Shown: in pieces, positions 48,982 through 60,242 of the stretch
How the letters are laid out: each line of letters starts with the position of its first letter
How positions within the stretch are numbered: position 1 is the first letter of the stretch
Source of the DNA: Alphaproteobacteria bacterium
GTDB lineage: Bacteria; Pseudomonadota; Alphaproteobacteria; Rhizobiales; BM303
Length of the DNA stretch: 64,000 bases
Assembly (NCBI GenBank): GCA_024275895.1
Contig: JAJRYE010000046.1
Span: forward strand, 1 to 64,000
Direction: 5' to 3'
The notes under the pieces: model-generated
Told to the model about the DNA's origin: nothing
Databases searched by the model: none
The model's input: the letters and a program-made list of their open reading frames with translations, nothing else
Program-made: the position numbers and the translations under genes

Positions 48982-50292
48982 ATGAAACTCAAACAACTGG
49001 CTCTCGGGCTGATCGCGGCCGTCGCGATAACCGGCAGCGCCTCGGCCTATGAGCTGACCGTGCCGACAATGGATTACCGCACCGGCCCTTATGCGCCCAA
49101 CGGAATTCCTTTCGCCAATGGGTTCAGCGACTATTTCACCTTGCTCAATGAGCGCGATGGCGGCATTAACGGCGTCAGGATCAAACTGGTGCCGTGCGAA
49201 ACCGGCTACAACACCAAAAAGGGTGTGGAATGCTATGAAAAAACCAAAAAGGTCGGCTCCGGCGCCCTGTTTTATTCGCCGCTCTCCACCGGCATGACCT
49301 ATCAGCTCATTCCCAAGGTCACCGCGGACGGCATTCCGCTTTACACCATGGGCTATGGCCGCACTTCAGCCGCCAATGGCAAGGTCTTCAAATGGGTGTT
49401 TAATGTCCCCCTGACCTATTGGGACGGCGCCACGGTCGCGGTCAAATATGCCGGCGAGAAATCCGGCGGCATGGACAAGCTGAAGGGCAAGAAAATCGCC
49501 CTCGTCTATCACAACTCCGCCTATGGCAAAGAACCTATTCGCACCTTGCAGGTCTTGTCGAAAAAGTTCGGTTTTGATCTGAAACTTCTGCCCGTAGATC
49601 ATCCGGGTCAGGAACAAAAGGCCACATGGCTGCAAATCCGCCGCGACAAGCCCGACTGGGTCTTCATGTGGGGCTGGGGCGTCATGAATCAGGTGGCGAT
49701 CAAAGAAGCCGCCAGCATCCGTTTCCCCATGGATCATTTCGTCGGTGTCTGGTGGTCCGGTTCTGAAAACGATGTCCTGCCGGCCGGCATCAAGGCCGAT
49801 GGCTACAAATCCCTTGCCTTCCATGCTCCGGGCGCCGATTTTCCGCTTCATAAAGACATTCTCAAATATGTCTATGACGGCGGCAAGGCGGTTGATCCGG
49901 GCTTCAAGGCCCGTGTCGGCGAAGTGCTCTACAACCGCGGTCTGATCAATGCGTTATGGGCCTCCGAAGCCATCCGCACCGGCATGAACATTCATAAAAC
50001 CAAGGAACCTACAGCCGCGATGGTGCGCGACGGTTTCGAGGCTTTGGATGTCTCCGAAGACCGCCTGAAGGAACTGGGGCTTCCCGGCTTCACCTTCGGT
50101 GTCAAGGTGACCTGCGCCAACCACAAGGGACCGGGCAAGGTCGCCATCCAGTCCTGGGACGCAAAAGCGAAAAAATGGAGCATCGTGACCAAATTCTATC
50201 AGCCTATGGATGATGTCACCGGTCCGCTGATCGCTGAAGATTCGGCAAAATACGCCAAGGAAAACAACATCACACCGCGGACATGCAAATAG
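48982..50292 (+). CDS. ABC transporter substrate-binding protein (periplasmic, LivJ-like)
   Basis: Signal peptide MKLKQLALGLIAAVAITGSASA; type I periplasmic binding fold; between LivM- and LivF-like genes; start at ATG 48982. Confidence 0.9.
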   Translation: MKLKQLALGLIAAVAITGSASAYELTVPTMDYRTGPYAPNGIPFANGFSDYFTLLNERDGGINGVRIKLVPCETGYNTKKGVECYEKTKKVGSGALFYSPLSTGMTYQLIPKVTADGIPLYTMGYGRTSAANGKVFKWVFNVPLTYWDGATVAVKYAGEKSGGMDKLKGKKIALVYHNSAYGKEPIRTLQVLSKKFGFDLKLLPVDHPGQEQKATWLQIRRDKPDWVFMWGWGVMNQVAIKEAASIRFPMDHFVGVWWSGSENDVLPAGIKADGYKSLAFHAPGADFPLHKDILKYVYDGGKAVDPGFKARVGEVLYNRGLINALWASEAIRTGMNIHKTKEPTAAMVRDGFEALDVSEDRLKELGLPGFTFGVKVTCANHKGPGKVAIQSWDAKAKKWSIVTKFYQPMDDVTGPLIAEDSAKYAKENNITPRTCK

Positions 50293-50306
50293 GCATATAC
50301 GCATTT

Positions 50307-50341
50307 GCGGGGCGGCCCGGGCCGTCCCGCATGTTCTTTTT
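50307..50341 (+). terminator. intrinsic terminator-like hairpin between SBP and LivF-like genes
   Basis: GCGGGGCGGC-CCGG-GCCGTCCCGC 10-bp stem, then ATGTTCTTTTTT. Confidence 0.65.
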
Positions 50342-50361
50342 TCATCCTTCAGGTCAAGCCC

Positions 50362-51207
50362 ATGAACCCGTCCGCCGCCAAAGAAATACCCGACACAGCG
50401 CCTGAAAAGGCCATTTTGTCAGTCAACAATATCGAGGTGATCTACAATCACGTTATTCTGGTTCTCAAGGGTGTCTCGCTTGAGGTGCCCAAGGGCGGCA
50501 TTGTCGCTCTTCTGGGAGCCAATGGGGCAGGCAAAACCACCACCTTGAAGGCGGTTTCAAATCTGCTCCACTCCGAACGCGGCGAAGTCACCAAGGGATC
50601 GATCGAGTTTGAAGGCGATGAAGTCAATGACATGACCCCCAACGATCTGGTGCGGCGCGGCTGCATCCAGGTTATGGAAGGCCGCCATTGTTTTGAACAT
50701 TTGACGGTTGAGGAAAATCTTCTCACCGGCGCCTATACCCGTAACGACGGATATGGCGCCATCAGGGCTGATCTTGACCTGGTTTACACCTATTTTCCGC
50801 GTCTCAAGGAACGGCGCAAAAGCCTTGCCGGCTACACATCGGGTGGTGAGCAGCAGATGACGGCGATCGGCCGGGCGCTGATGTCGAAACCAAAAATGAT
50901 TCTGCTTGATGAGCCCTCCATGGGGCTCGCCCCCCAGCTTGTGGAGGAGATTTTTGAAATCATCAGGGCGCTGAACGAAAATGAGGGCGTCTCTTTGCTG
51001 CTGGCGGAACAAAACACCAATATCGCGCTTAAATACGCCGATTTCGGCTATATTCTGGAATCGGGCCGCGTTGTTCTTGACGGCGAAGCCGCCATCTTGC
51101 GCGAGAATGAAGATGTCAAGGAATTCTACCTCGGCGTGGCCGGTGAAAACCGCAAATCCTTCCGTGATTTCAAACACTATAAACGCCGCAAACGCTGGCT
51201 GGCTTAA
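50362..51207 (+). CDS. branched-chain-amino-acid-type ABC transporter ATPase (LivF-like)
   Basis: GANGAGKTTTLKAVSNLL, TSGGEQQMTAIGRALM, LLDEPSMGLAP; start at ATG 50362. Confidence 0.93.
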   Translation: MNPSAAKEIPDTAPEKAILSVNNIEVIYNHVILVLKGVSLEVPKGGIVALLGANGAGKTTTLKAVSNLLHSERGEVTKGSIEFEGDEVNDMTPNDLVRRGCIQVMEGRHCFEHLTVEENLLTGAYTRNDGYGAIRADLDLVYTYFPRLKERRKSLAGYTSGGEQQMTAIGRALMSKPKMILLDEPSMGLAPQLVEEIFEIIRALNENEGVSLLLAEQNTNIALKYADFGYILESGRVVLDGEAAILRENEDVKEFYLGVAGENRKSFRDFKHYKRRKRWLA

Positions 51208-51218
51208 GGTTTTTTAAC

Positions 51219-52451
51219 ATGAGCTCCCCGTTTTATGACGATCTGGAAATCCGCGATACCGAGACGCGCGAGGCAGATTATTTCACCCGGTTGCCCGGCT
51301 TTTTGCAAACCGCCACCGCCGCCTCAAAAGGCTGGGCGGCGCATCTGGACGGGATTGATCTTGCCGCCATTACGTCGCGCAGGGCTCTGGCCGCGCTGCC
51401 GGTTTTGCGCAAGAGCTATCTGATGCAGAAACAGGCGCAGGATTTGCCCTTTGGCGGCTTTATCGCCGATATGAATTTCTCCCGCATATTCATGTCGCCC
51501 GGACCGATTTACGAGCCGCAGGGGCGCGGCGCGGATCCCTGGGGCGCGGCGCGCGCCTTTTTCGCCGCCGGTTTTGCCAGGGGCGATATCGTCCATAACG
51601 CCTTTTCCTACCACCTCACACCGGGCGGCTTCATCATGGATACCGGCGCGCGCGCCCTTGGCTGCGCTGTCTTTCCCGCCGGAACCGGCAATACCAAAAT
51701 GCAGGTTGAGGCCATCGCGGCAATAAAGCCTTCGTGCTATGCGGGCACACCCGATTATCTTAAAATTCTCCTCGATGAAGCGCAAAATGAGGACATGGAT
51801 GTCTCCTCCATCAAATGCGGCCTTGTCTCGGGAGGTGCTTTATTCCCCTCCCTGCGCGAGGAATATGCCAGCCGCGGCATCAAGGTACGACAATGCTACG
51901 CCACGGCTGATCTTGGAGTTATCGCTTACGAATCCGACGCCATGGAGGGCATGATCGTCAACGAGGATTTTATCCTCGAGATCGTCACCCCGGGCACCGG
52001 CGATCCGGTCGGGGAGGGTGAGATCGGCGAGATCCTCGTAACCAGCTTCAACCACGTCTATCCGATGATCCGTTTTGCCACCGGCGATTTATCCGCCATC
52101 CTGCCGGGACAAAGCCCGTGTGGTCGCACCGGCCAGCGCATCAGGGGCTGGATGGGACGGGCCGACCAGACGGCGAAGATCAAGGGCATGTTCGTGCACC
52201 CGGAACAGATCGCCAAAATCGCCAAAGCACATCCCGGGGTTACTCGCCTGCGACTCACCATCACCCGCGAGGGCGAACGCGATGTCATGACCCTGCTGGC
52301 TGAAAGCGCCAGTTCGGGCGAAGATGTAAAAGCCGCGCTTGGCGCAACGCTGGGCGAGGTTACCAAACTGCGCGGCAAGGTTGAGCTTGTCGCCCCCGGC
52401 GCCCTGCCGCGCGATGGCATCATCATAGCCGATGAACGCAAATATGACTGA
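51219..52451 (+). CDS. phenylacetate-CoA ligase family (PaaK-like) AMP-binding protein
   Basis: FFAAGFARGDIVHNAFSYHLTPGGFIMDTGARALG; C-terminal GRADQTAKIKGMFVHPEQI. Confidence 0.88.
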   Translation: MSSPFYDDLEIRDTETREADYFTRLPGFLQTATAASKGWAAHLDGIDLAAITSRRALAALPVLRKSYLMQKQAQDLPFGGFIADMNFSRIFMSPGPIYEPQGRGADPWGAARAFFAAGFARGDIVHNAFSYHLTPGGFIMDTGARALGCAVFPAGTGNTKMQVEAIAAIKPSCYAGTPDYLKILLDEAQNEDMDVSSIKCGLVSGGALFPSLREEYASRGIKVRQCYATADLGVIAYESDAMEGMIVNEDFILEIVTPGTGDPVGEGEIGEILVTSFNHVYPMIRFATGDLSAILPGQSPCGRTGQRIRGWMGRADQTAKIKGMFVHPEQIAKIAKAHPGVTRLRLTITREGERDVMTLLAESASSGEDVKAALGATLGEVTKLRGKVELVAPGALPRDGIIIADERKYD

Positions 52452-53445
52452 AACCAGAACCCGTGTGGCGGCTCTTATCATAAATCTGGGTACGCCCGAA
52501 GCCACCGATTACTGGTCCATCCGCAGATATTTAAAGGAATTCCTCTGGGATAAAAGGGTGGTCGAGGTGCCGCGCCCCGTATGGTGGCTGATCCTGAACG
52601 GGATTATTCTGACCTTCCGTCCCAAAAAGAGCGGCCGCGCCTATGACAGGATATGGAACAAGGAGCGCGGCGAATCGCCCCTGAAAACCATCACCCGGGC
52701 GCAGGCGCAAAGACTGGCCCGGGGTTTTGCCAAATCCCATCCTGATCTGGTCATCGACTGGGCCATGCGTTACGGCAAGCCCTCCATTGAAGCGCGCATC
52801 AACGCGCTATTGGCAAAAGGCGCCGATCGCATCTTGCTGTTTCCGCTTTATCCGCAATACAGCGCCACAACCACCGCCACCGTGGTGGACAAGGCGGCCG
52901 GGGCGCTGATGAAGCTGCGCGCCCAGCCCAGCCTGCGCACCGTGCCGCCATTTCCCGCTGATCCGCTTTATATCGAGGCGTTGGCGGATTCGATAAAGTC
53001 GCAGCTTGCAACGCGGCCCGAAAAGCCGCAGGATTTACTGCTTTCCTTTCATGGCCTGCCCCAATCCTATGTGGAAAAGGGCGATCCTTATCAAAGCCAT
53101 TGCCAGCAAACCGCAACAGCTCTTCGCGAAGCGCTGGGCTGGCCGCAAAAGCATTACCATCTGGCCTTTCAGTCACGTGTCGGCCGCGCCGAGTGGCTGC
53201 GCCCCTATACCGATGAAACCATCGCTTCGCTGGCGCGCTCCGGGGTGAAAAATCTGGCGGTCGTCACCCCGGGATTTGTTGCCGATTGCGTCGAGACTCT
53301 GGAAGAGATCGCCATCGGCGGGCAGGAAATCTTTCGCGCCAATGGCGGCAAAAACCTCACCTGCCTTGCCTGTCTGAATGATTCCGACGAGAGCATCGCC
53401 ATGTTGCGGGCGATAATAAAACGCGAAATCTGCGGCTGGATGTGA
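52444..53445 (+). CDS. hemH: ferrochelatase
   Basis: ALIINLGTPEATDYWSIRRYLKEFLWDKRVVEVPR; LLSFHGLPQSYVEKGDPY; overlaps end of upstream ligase gene. Confidence 0.95.
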   Translation: MTETRTRVAALIINLGTPEATDYWSIRRYLKEFLWDKRVVEVPRPVWWLILNGIILTFRPKKSGRAYDRIWNKERGESPLKTITRAQAQRLARGFAKSHPDLVIDWAMRYGKPSIEARINALLAKGADRILLFPLYPQYSATTTATVVDKAAGALMKLRAQPSLRTVPPFPADPLYIEALADSIKSQLATRPEKPQDLLLSFHGLPQSYVEKGDPYQSHCQQTATALREALGWPQKHYHLAFQSRVGRAEWLRPYTDETIASLARSGVKNLAVVTPGFVADCVETLEEIAIGGQEIFRANGGKNLTCLACLNDSDESIAMLRAIIKREICGWM

Positions 53446-53531
53446 GCAACCGTCAAGCTTGCCCTTTTCCTTGCGCTTCAAACATGGTATCGGGCCTCAA
53501 CCCCATTTTATTTGCTTGAAAAGGATCGGCC

Positions 53532-55124
53532 ATGTCCACCTCTCCCGCACCCATTGCCCGCGCTCTTTTATCGGTTTCCGACAAGAGCGGTCTTGTTGAT
53601 TTCGCCAGGGGTCTTGCCGGTTACGGCGTTGAGCTTGTTTCAACCGGCGGCACCGCCAATGCCCTGCGTGAAGCGGGGCTGGATGTGAAGGATGTCTCCG
53701 AAATCACCGGCTTTCCCGAAATCATGGACGGGCGGGTCAAAACCCTGCACCCCAATGTCCATGGCGGCCTGCTGGCCATTCGCGGCCATGAAGAGCATGA
53801 AAAAGCAAAAGCCGATCAGGGGATCAGGAACATTGATCTGCTGGTGGTCAATCTCTACCCCTTCGAGGCCACCATCGCCAGAGGAGCAGATTTTGATACC
53901 TGTATCGAAAACATCGATATCGGCGGCCCGGCGATGATCCGCGCCGCGGCCAAGAACCACGCCGATGTGACGGTTGTGGTTGAGCCTTCCGATTATGAAA
54001 AACTGCTTGGCGACATGGCCCAGCACAAGGGCGCGACCTGCGCCAAATTCCGCCGCAAGCTGGCCGCCAAGGCTTTCGCCCGTACCGGGGCTTATGACGC
54101 GGCCATCTCCAACTGGTTTGCGGCAGAGCTTGGGCTCAATGCGCCGGTTTACCGCGCCTTTGGCGGCAATCTGGCTCAAACCCTGCGCTATGGCGAAAAC
54201 CCGCATCAAAGCGCCGCCTTTTATACTGACGCCAATGCCCGCCCCGGCGTCGCCAGCGCCCGTCAGCTTCAGGGCAAGGAGCTTTCCTATAACAATATCA
54301 ACGACACCGACGCCGCCTTTGAGCTGGTCAGCGAATTTGCCGCCAGCGGCAAGGCGGCTGTTGCGATCATCAAGCATGCCAATCCTTGCGGCGCGGCGCT
54401 GGGCGAGACCCTGGCCGAGGCTTATGACAAGGCCTTTTTATGTGACCAGATCAGTGCCTTTGGCGGCATTGTTGCGATGAACCGGACCCTTGATGCTGAA
54501 ATTGCCAAAAAAATCGCCAATGTCTTTACCGAGGTTGTCATCGCGCCCGATATCGAGGAGGACGCCGCCGAAATCCTCGCCGCGAAAAAGAATTTGCGCC
54601 TTCTCGTCACTGGCGGCATGGCGGATGCGGGCGCGAAGGGCCTGACATTCAAATCCGTATCGGGGGGCTTTCTGGTCCAGTCGCGCGATAACGGCCGCAT
54701 CGGGCAGGAAGATTTGCGCGTGGTTACCAAACGTCAGCCGAGCGAGCAGGAAATGGCCGATCTGATCTTTGCTTTTCGCATCGCCAAACATGTCAAATCC
54801 AACGCCATTGTCTATGTCAGAGACGGCGCAACGGTGGGCATTGGCGCCGGGCAGATGAGCCGGATTGACAGCGCCCGTATCGCAGCGCGAAAATCCGAAG
54901 ACGCCGCCAGGGCCGCCGGGATTGCCGAGCCGCTGGTCAAAGGCTCCGTTGTCGCCTCCGATGCCTTCTTTCCCTTCGCTGATGGCCTGCTGGCTGCCGC
55001 TGAAGCGGGCGCAACAGCGGTCATCCAGCCTGGCGGCTCCATGCGCGATGACGAGGTCATCAGGGCCGCCGATGAAGCCGGGCTCGCCATGGTCATGACT
55101 GGCATGCGCCATTTCCGGCATTAA
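53532..55124 (+). CDS. purH: bifunctional AICAR formyltransferase / IMP cyclohydrolase
   Basis: [48 protein letters not shown]. Confidence 0.97.
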   Translation: MSTSPAPIARALLSVSDKSGLVDFARGLAGYGVELVSTGGTANALREAGLDVKDVSEITGFPEIMDGRVKTLHPNVHGGLLAIRGHEEHEKAKADQGIRNIDLLVVNLYPFEATIARGADFDTCIENIDIGGPAMIRAAAKNHADVTVVVEPSDYEKLLGDMAQHKGATCAKFRRKLAAKAFARTGAYDAAISNWFAAELGLNAPVYRAFGGNLAQTLRYGENPHQSAAFYTDANARPGVASARQLQGKELSYNNINDTDAAFELVSEFAASGKAAVAIIKHANPCGAALGETLAEAYDKAFLCDQISAFGGIVAMNRTLDAEIAKKIANVFTEVVIAPDIEEDAAEILAAKKNLRLLVTGGMADAGAKGLTFKSVSGGFLVQSRDNGRIGQEDLRVVTKRQPSEQEMADLIFAFRIAKHVKSNAIVYVRDGATVGIGAGQMSRIDSARIAARKSEDAARAAGIAEPLVKGSVVASDAFFPFADGLLAAAEAGATAVIQPGGSMRDDEVIRAADEAGLAMVMTGMRHFRH

Positions 55125-55234
55125 AATCCTTCACATCTGAACGGCACCGGCCCGGCGCCGGTTCAACCGGAAGACAAACAATCCGGATTGCCTCGCATCC
55201 TGAACGAGGCAATCGGGGCCGCGAAGGATACAGA

Positions 55235-58200
55235 TCACGAAGCAGCCACCAGATCACTGACATAGCCGTTGGCCACGGTCAGCCGCGACAGGCTGAGCGG
55301 TCCGCTGGCGGCAAGATCGGCAATGGCGGTCGTTGTGCGCGCCACAAGCTCTTCATTCGTCTCCAGCCAGATTTGCAGGCACGCTTCCCAGTTACCCTTT
55401 TTATTCAGCACTCTTTCCGTCAGGCGTCTTTGCGCCACCCCGGTATTGCCGATCACGCGGGAGAATGCCAGACTGTCAAGATATCCCTCCGGCGAGGCCG
55501 CATCGGCATTTTCAAGCAGGGTTTCAAGACCGAGCGCCCGGCCGATGGCAAAATAGACCCTCGCCACATCCCTGGCCTCGCGGCCGGTATTTTCCGCCGC
55601 CCGGATGATATCCGGCGCATCCATCAAAATCGGAAAAGCGGCAAAACGGAACGCATCCTCCTCGCCGACATTTTGATGAACCAAGCGGTTTTTTTCATCC
55701 AGTATGGATTGCCAGAACGCCGGTTCCAGCAAATCTTCCAGCCGGGTGATAAAATCATCAACGATAAGCCGGTAATCCCTGATCGTCACCGCAAGCTTGT
55801 CCGCACCCGGCCCGTTGCGCAAAAACCACAGGGTCTGACGCCGCAGCAGATTTTGAATATTGAGATAAAGCCGGGTCTGAAAGGCGCTGGGAACCTTGTT
55901 GTCGAGCCGGTCAACCGATTTTGAAAGCGCCGAGAGGGAGAAAATATCCCGCGCCAGCACATGCGCCGCCGCGATCGCCCCGGCATCAGAACCGGTTTCA
56001 TCCCCCATACGCGAAGCAAAAGCCGTGCCGCCGCGATTAATCATATCATTGGCAATCAGGGTCGAGATAATCTCACGCCGCAATTTGTGCTGTTTGATAT
56101 CCTCCGCAATCTTCTTTTGCATGTTTTTGGGAAAATAATGCAGCAAATCAGTGCTGAAATAAGGATCATCCACCAGAGCGCCCTCAAGCAGATCATTGAA
56201 CAGGCTGATCTTGCTATAGGCAAACAAAACCGCAATCTCGGGCCGCGTCAGCCAGCGCCCCTGTTTTTGATATTGCCGCATGGTCAGATCATCGGGCAAA
56301 AACTCGATCACCCGGTCAAGCTCGCCCAAAGCTTCAAGTTTCGACATCAGGCGCATCTGGGAGCCGGACTCCGCGCCGCCCCGCGCCTGATCGAGCGTAA
56401 TCGCCAGGGTCTGGCTGTAATTGTTGCGCAGCGCCAGATGACCGACCTGATCCGTCATGCCGGCAAGAAATTCGGCGCGCCCGGCCGGGTCAAGCCGCCG
56501 GTTCTTGATCGCCCCGTCAAGAGCGATCTTGATATTGACCTCGATATCGGAGGTGTTCACCCCGGCCGAATTGTCAATCGCATCGGTATTGATACGCCCG
56601 CCGCAAGACGCAAACTCGATACGGCCCCTCTGGGTCACGCCCAGATTGGCCCCCTCGCCAATGACCTTGACCCGCAACTCTTCACCGGTGATCCGGATCG
56701 GATCATTAATCCGGTCCCCGACATCAATATCGGATTCGTCACTGGCGCGGACATAGGTCCCGATGCCGCCAAACCACATCAGATCGGCCCTGGTCTTCAA
56801 AATCGCGTTGATCAGCGCCGCCGGCGTCATCTTGCCGCGCTCCGTGCCCAGCAGTGCCTTGAGTTCATCACTCAGCGCAATGGATTTAAGCTTGCGGCTG
56901 AAGATACCGCCGCCCCGGCTGATGAGATCCCTGTTGTAATCGCGCCAGCTCGAGCGCGGCATATGAAACAACCGCTCGCGCTCGCCCCAGCTTGTCTCGG
57001 GGTCCGGGTTCGGGTCAATAAAGATATCCCGGTGGTCAAAAGCGGCCACCAGCCTGATCTGGCGTGACAGCAGCATGCCGTTGCCAAAGACATCCCCCGA
57101 CATATCGCCAACCCCGATCACCGTGAACGGCTTGGTCTGGATATTCATGTCCATTTCCTGGAAATGGCGCCTGACCGCCTCCCAGGCGCCGCGGGCGGTA
57201 ATGCCCATTTTCTTGTGGTCATAGCCGACCGAGCCGCCCGAGGCAAAAGCATCGCCAAGCCAGAAACCGTGACTGAGCGAGATTTCATTGGCGATATCGG
57301 AAAATGTTGCCGTCCCTTTATCCGCCGCCACGACCAGATAGGGATCATCGCCGTCATAGCGCAAAATGCCCGCCGGCGGCACGACCTTGTCGCCGTCAAG
57401 ATTATCCGTGATGCGCAGCAATTCGGAGATAAAAATCCGGTAACAGGCGGTCCCCTCCTGCAAGATTTGCTCGCGGCTGGCAAGCGGCGGGATTTTCTTT
57501 GGTACAAATCCGCCCTTGGAGCCAACCGGAACAATCACCGCGTTCTTGACCCGCTGGGCTTTCATCAGGCCTAAAACCTCGGTGCGGAAATCCTCCGGCC
57601 GGTCCGACCAGCGAATGCCGCCGCGCGCGATGGCGCCGCCGCGCAGATGCACCCCCTGCACTCGCGGCGAACAGACGAAAATTTCGGCAAACGGCCTGGG
57701 TTTGGGAAGCTGCTCCAGCATCGGGCTTTTGATTTTGAAAGACAGCGCCGGCGGCGGCGCGCCGTTTCCATCATGCATATAGGCATTGCTGCGCAAGAAG
57801 GCGCGGAGCAGATCGAGATAAAGCCGCAAGACCCGGTCTTCATCAAGACTGTCCACCTTCTCAAGCGCCGCTTCAAATCTGGCCGCCTGTTGCTCAAAAG
57901 CCTTTTGCCTGTCGGTGGTCTTGCCCTTCCATTCAGGATCAAACCGGGTGCGGAACATTTCAATAAACAAGGCGGCAAGATGCGAATGCTGACACAATAC
58001 CCGCGCCATATAGGTGCGGCTATGGGCAACCCCGGCCTGTTTGAGATAATGGGTGCAGGCGCGCAATATGGCAATATTGCGCCAGTCGAGGCTGATAACC
58101 GATGTCAGGGCGTTATGGGCGTCATCCTCTGCCCTGCCGGTCCAGACGGCCAGAAAAGCCGCCTCGACAAGACCGTTTAATATGTCCTTGCGCACCGGCG

Positions 58201-60052
58201 AGCCATCGGCGGTTTCAATCGAAATGGAGTGATACCAGATCATCTGGCCGCCATTGCCGTCCTTGCGCATGATGGGATATGTGCGCTCGGCGATTGAGCG
58301 AAAGCCCATATTTTCAAGGATCGGCAGGCGGTCGCTCAGAGCAATCGGCTCGCCCATGTGAAACATTTTAAGCCGCAGGCCGTTATCGCCGTATTCGTCA
58401 CGGTGATAAAAATCAATCACCAGATCATTCTCCCGCCTCAGCCCTTCCATGAGGCTGATATCATACAAGGCGTCCTCAATCCCGAATGTGTTCTGATAGG
58501 CTTTGGAAAAACTTCCCTTGTAGCGGGCGGTCGAGACCGGATGTTCCATGAGGGACATCTGGGAGAACAGATTATCCTCCCAGCTTCGCGCCGCGCGGGC
58601 AATTAAAGCCTCGATCCCGTCCTTGTCCGGCGAAGGTGTAACCCCGCTATAACGGCCGATGATAAAATGCACTCGCGCCAGCGGCCCCTCGGGAAAGGCA
58701 GGGTAAAACGCCGACACGCTGCCATCATAGGCCTCGCACAAAATCTTGCCGATTTTTATCCGCAATGCGGTGTCATAGGAATCCTTGGGAACAAAGATAA
58801 GAACCGAGACAAACCGGTCGAACTTGTCGCGGCGGATGAAAACGCGGGTTCGCGGCCGCTCATAGAGTTGCAGGATACCGATGACAAACTCATAGAGCTT
58901 GTCGACCTCGATCTGAAACAGCTCGTCGCGCGGATAGGAGTTGAGGACATTCATGATCGCGCGACCCGAATGGCTGGTGCGCGAGTACCCCGAGCGGCGT
59001 ATAATCAGGGCGGCCTTGCGGCGCAGGAAGGGAATACTGCCTACCGAACGCGTATAGGCGCTGGCCGTAAACAGACCAACAACGCGAAGCTCTCCCGTGA
59101 GCGTACCATTGTCGTCAAACTGCTTGATGCCGATATAATCCATATGGACGTTGCGGTGCACCGTTGCACGCACATTGGCCTTGGTGATAATCAGCGGCGC
59201 CGGCTGCAATAAAAAATCGCGCACCTCGGGCGTCAGCACCACCAGTTCGCGGCCCCGGCGCAAAACCTTCACATCCCGGTTGCGCAGGGTCCCGAGGCCC
59301 GAGCCCCTGACCTCAACGAGCCCGCCGGTTTTGCCGTCATCCTCAAACACAAACTCGCGTATGCCGAGAAACAGAAAATTGTCGTCATTGAGCCATTGCA
59401 GAAACTGAATAGTCTCTGCCAGCTCATCAACCGGCACCGGAGGCGGACAGGACTGGTAACTGGCAATTGTGCGGTTCAGCCGTTCCTGCATCAGCGGCCA
59501 GTCAAGAACAACCGTGCGCACATCATCAAGGATATCGGCAAGTTTTGAGACCAGCGCCTCCCGGTCCGCTTCCAGCGAGATCCGGCGCACATGAATGTGA
59601 ATCAGGCTCTCACGCAAACTTTGGCCGTTTTGCTGTTCAAGCACCTTCTCGCGCTTGCCCCTGGCGTCCCGCTCAACATCGAAGATGGGATGGAGAACCA
59701 GATGAACCTCATACCCGCCGGATGATATTTGCGCCATGACCGAATCGACAAGAAACGGCATGTCGTCACTGCAAATCTCGATAACCGAGATGGCCTCAAG
59801 CTGGCTCAGTTCAGGTTCGAATATGCGGATTTTGGCATGACCATAGGGACGCAGTCCGGTAAATTCCCAAGCCTCCAGAGCAATGCTCAACAAGTCCCCG
59901 GCAGAATACCCGATAAGATCATCATATATGGCTTTGGCAAAAAAGGTTTTGATGAAAATCAACTGGTCAGAACTTCTGAGCCCCTGAGCCCGGGCGGCTT
60001 TCAGAACTCCCTTGATGGTTTTCTTGAGTTTCTTGTCTTTTTCTGCCGGCAT
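55235..60052 (-). CDS. NAD-specific glutamate dehydrogenase, large (GDH-180 type)
   Basis: 1605 aa; RGGIRWSDRPEDFRTEVLGLMKAQRVKNAVIVPVGSKGGF; VGYDHKKMGITARGAWEAV. Confidence 0.95.
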   Translation of the reverse strand: MPAEKDKKLKKTIKGVLKAARAQGLRSSDQLIFIKTFFAKAIYDDLIGYSAGDLLSIALEAWEFTGLRPYGHAKIRIFEPELSQLEAISVIEICSDDMPFLVDSVMAQISSGGYEVHLVLHPIFDVERDARGKREKVLEQQNGQSLRESLIHIHVRRISLEADREALVSKLADILDDVRTVVLDWPLMQERLNRTIASYQSCPPPVPVDELAETIQFLQWLNDDNFLFLGIREFVFEDDGKTGGLVEVRGSGLGTLRNRDVKVLRRGRELVVLTPEVRDFLLQPAPLIITKANVRATVHRNVHMDYIGIKQFDDNGTLTGELRVVGLFTASAYTRSVGSIPFLRRKAALIIRRSGYSRTSHSGRAIMNVLNSYPRDELFQIEVDKLYEFVIGILQLYERPRTRVFIRRDKFDRFVSVLIFVPKDSYDTALRIKIGKILCEAYDGSVSAFYPAFPEGPLARVHFIIGRYSGVTPSPDKDGIEALIARAARSWEDNLFSQMSLMEHPVSTARYKGSFSKAYQNTFGIEDALYDISLMEGLRRENDLVIDFYHRDEYGDNGLRLKMFHMGEPIALSDRLPILENMGFRSIAERTYPIMRKDGNGGQMIWYHSISIETADGSPVRKDILNGLVEAAFLAVWTGRAEDDAHNALTSVISLDWRNIAILRACTHYLKQAGVAHSRTYMARVLCQHSHLAALFIEMFRTRFDPEWKGKTTDRQKAFEQQAARFEAALEKVDSLDEDRVLRLYLDLLRAFLRSNAYMHDGNGAPPPALSFKIKSPMLEQLPKPRPFAEIFVCSPRVQGVHLRGGAIARGGIRWSDRPEDFRTEVLGLMKAQRVKNAVIVPVGSKGGFVPKKIPPLASREQILQEGTACYRIFISELLRITDNLDGDKVVPPAGILRYDGDDPYLVVAADKGTATFSDIANEISLSHGFWLGDAFASGGSVGYDHKKMGITARGAWEAVRRHFQEMDMNIQTKPFTVIGVGDMSGDVFGNGMLLSRQIRLVAAFDHRDIFIDPNPDPETSWGERERLFHMPRSSWRDYNRDLISRGGGIFSRKLKSIALSDELKALLGTERGKMTPAALINAILKTRADLMWFGGIGTYVRASDESDIDVGDRINDPIRITGEELRVKVIGEGANLGVTQRGRIEFASCGGRINTDAIDNSAGVNTSDIEVNIKIALDGAIKNRRLDPAGRAEFLAGMTDQVGHLALRNNYSQTLAITLDQARGGAESGSQMRLMSKLEALGELDRVIEFLPDDLTMRQYQKQGRWLTRPEIAVLFAYSKISLFNDLLEGALVDDPYFSTDLLHYFPKNMQKKIAEDIKQHKLRREIISTLIANDMINRGGTAFASRMGDETGSDAGAIAAAHVLARDIFSLSALSKSVDRLDNKVPSAFQTRLYLNIQNLLRRQTLWFLRNGPGADKLAVTIRDYRLIVDDFITRLEDLLEPAFWQSILDEKNRLVHQNVGEEDAFRFAAFPILMDAPDIIRAAENTGREARDVARVYFAIGRALGLETLLENADAASPEGYLDSLAFSRVIGNTGVAQRRLTERVLNKKGNWEACLQIWLETNEELVARTTTAIADLAASGPLSLSRLTVANGYVSDLVAAS

Positions 60053-60242
60053 GGATGATGCCCTTTCCGTGTTTCTACCGGATTAAACGGTTTGACATTG
60101 ACCCTGCTTCCTCGCCTTGACAAGCTAAAACATCCCTGTCTCTCTTTTTTTTTACCCGAACATAAGGAGCTTGACTTACGGCCGCGCACAAGCTGACTTT
60201 GATTGGGTAGTCCTGGATATTCTCGAACCCTTTGGCGCCATG

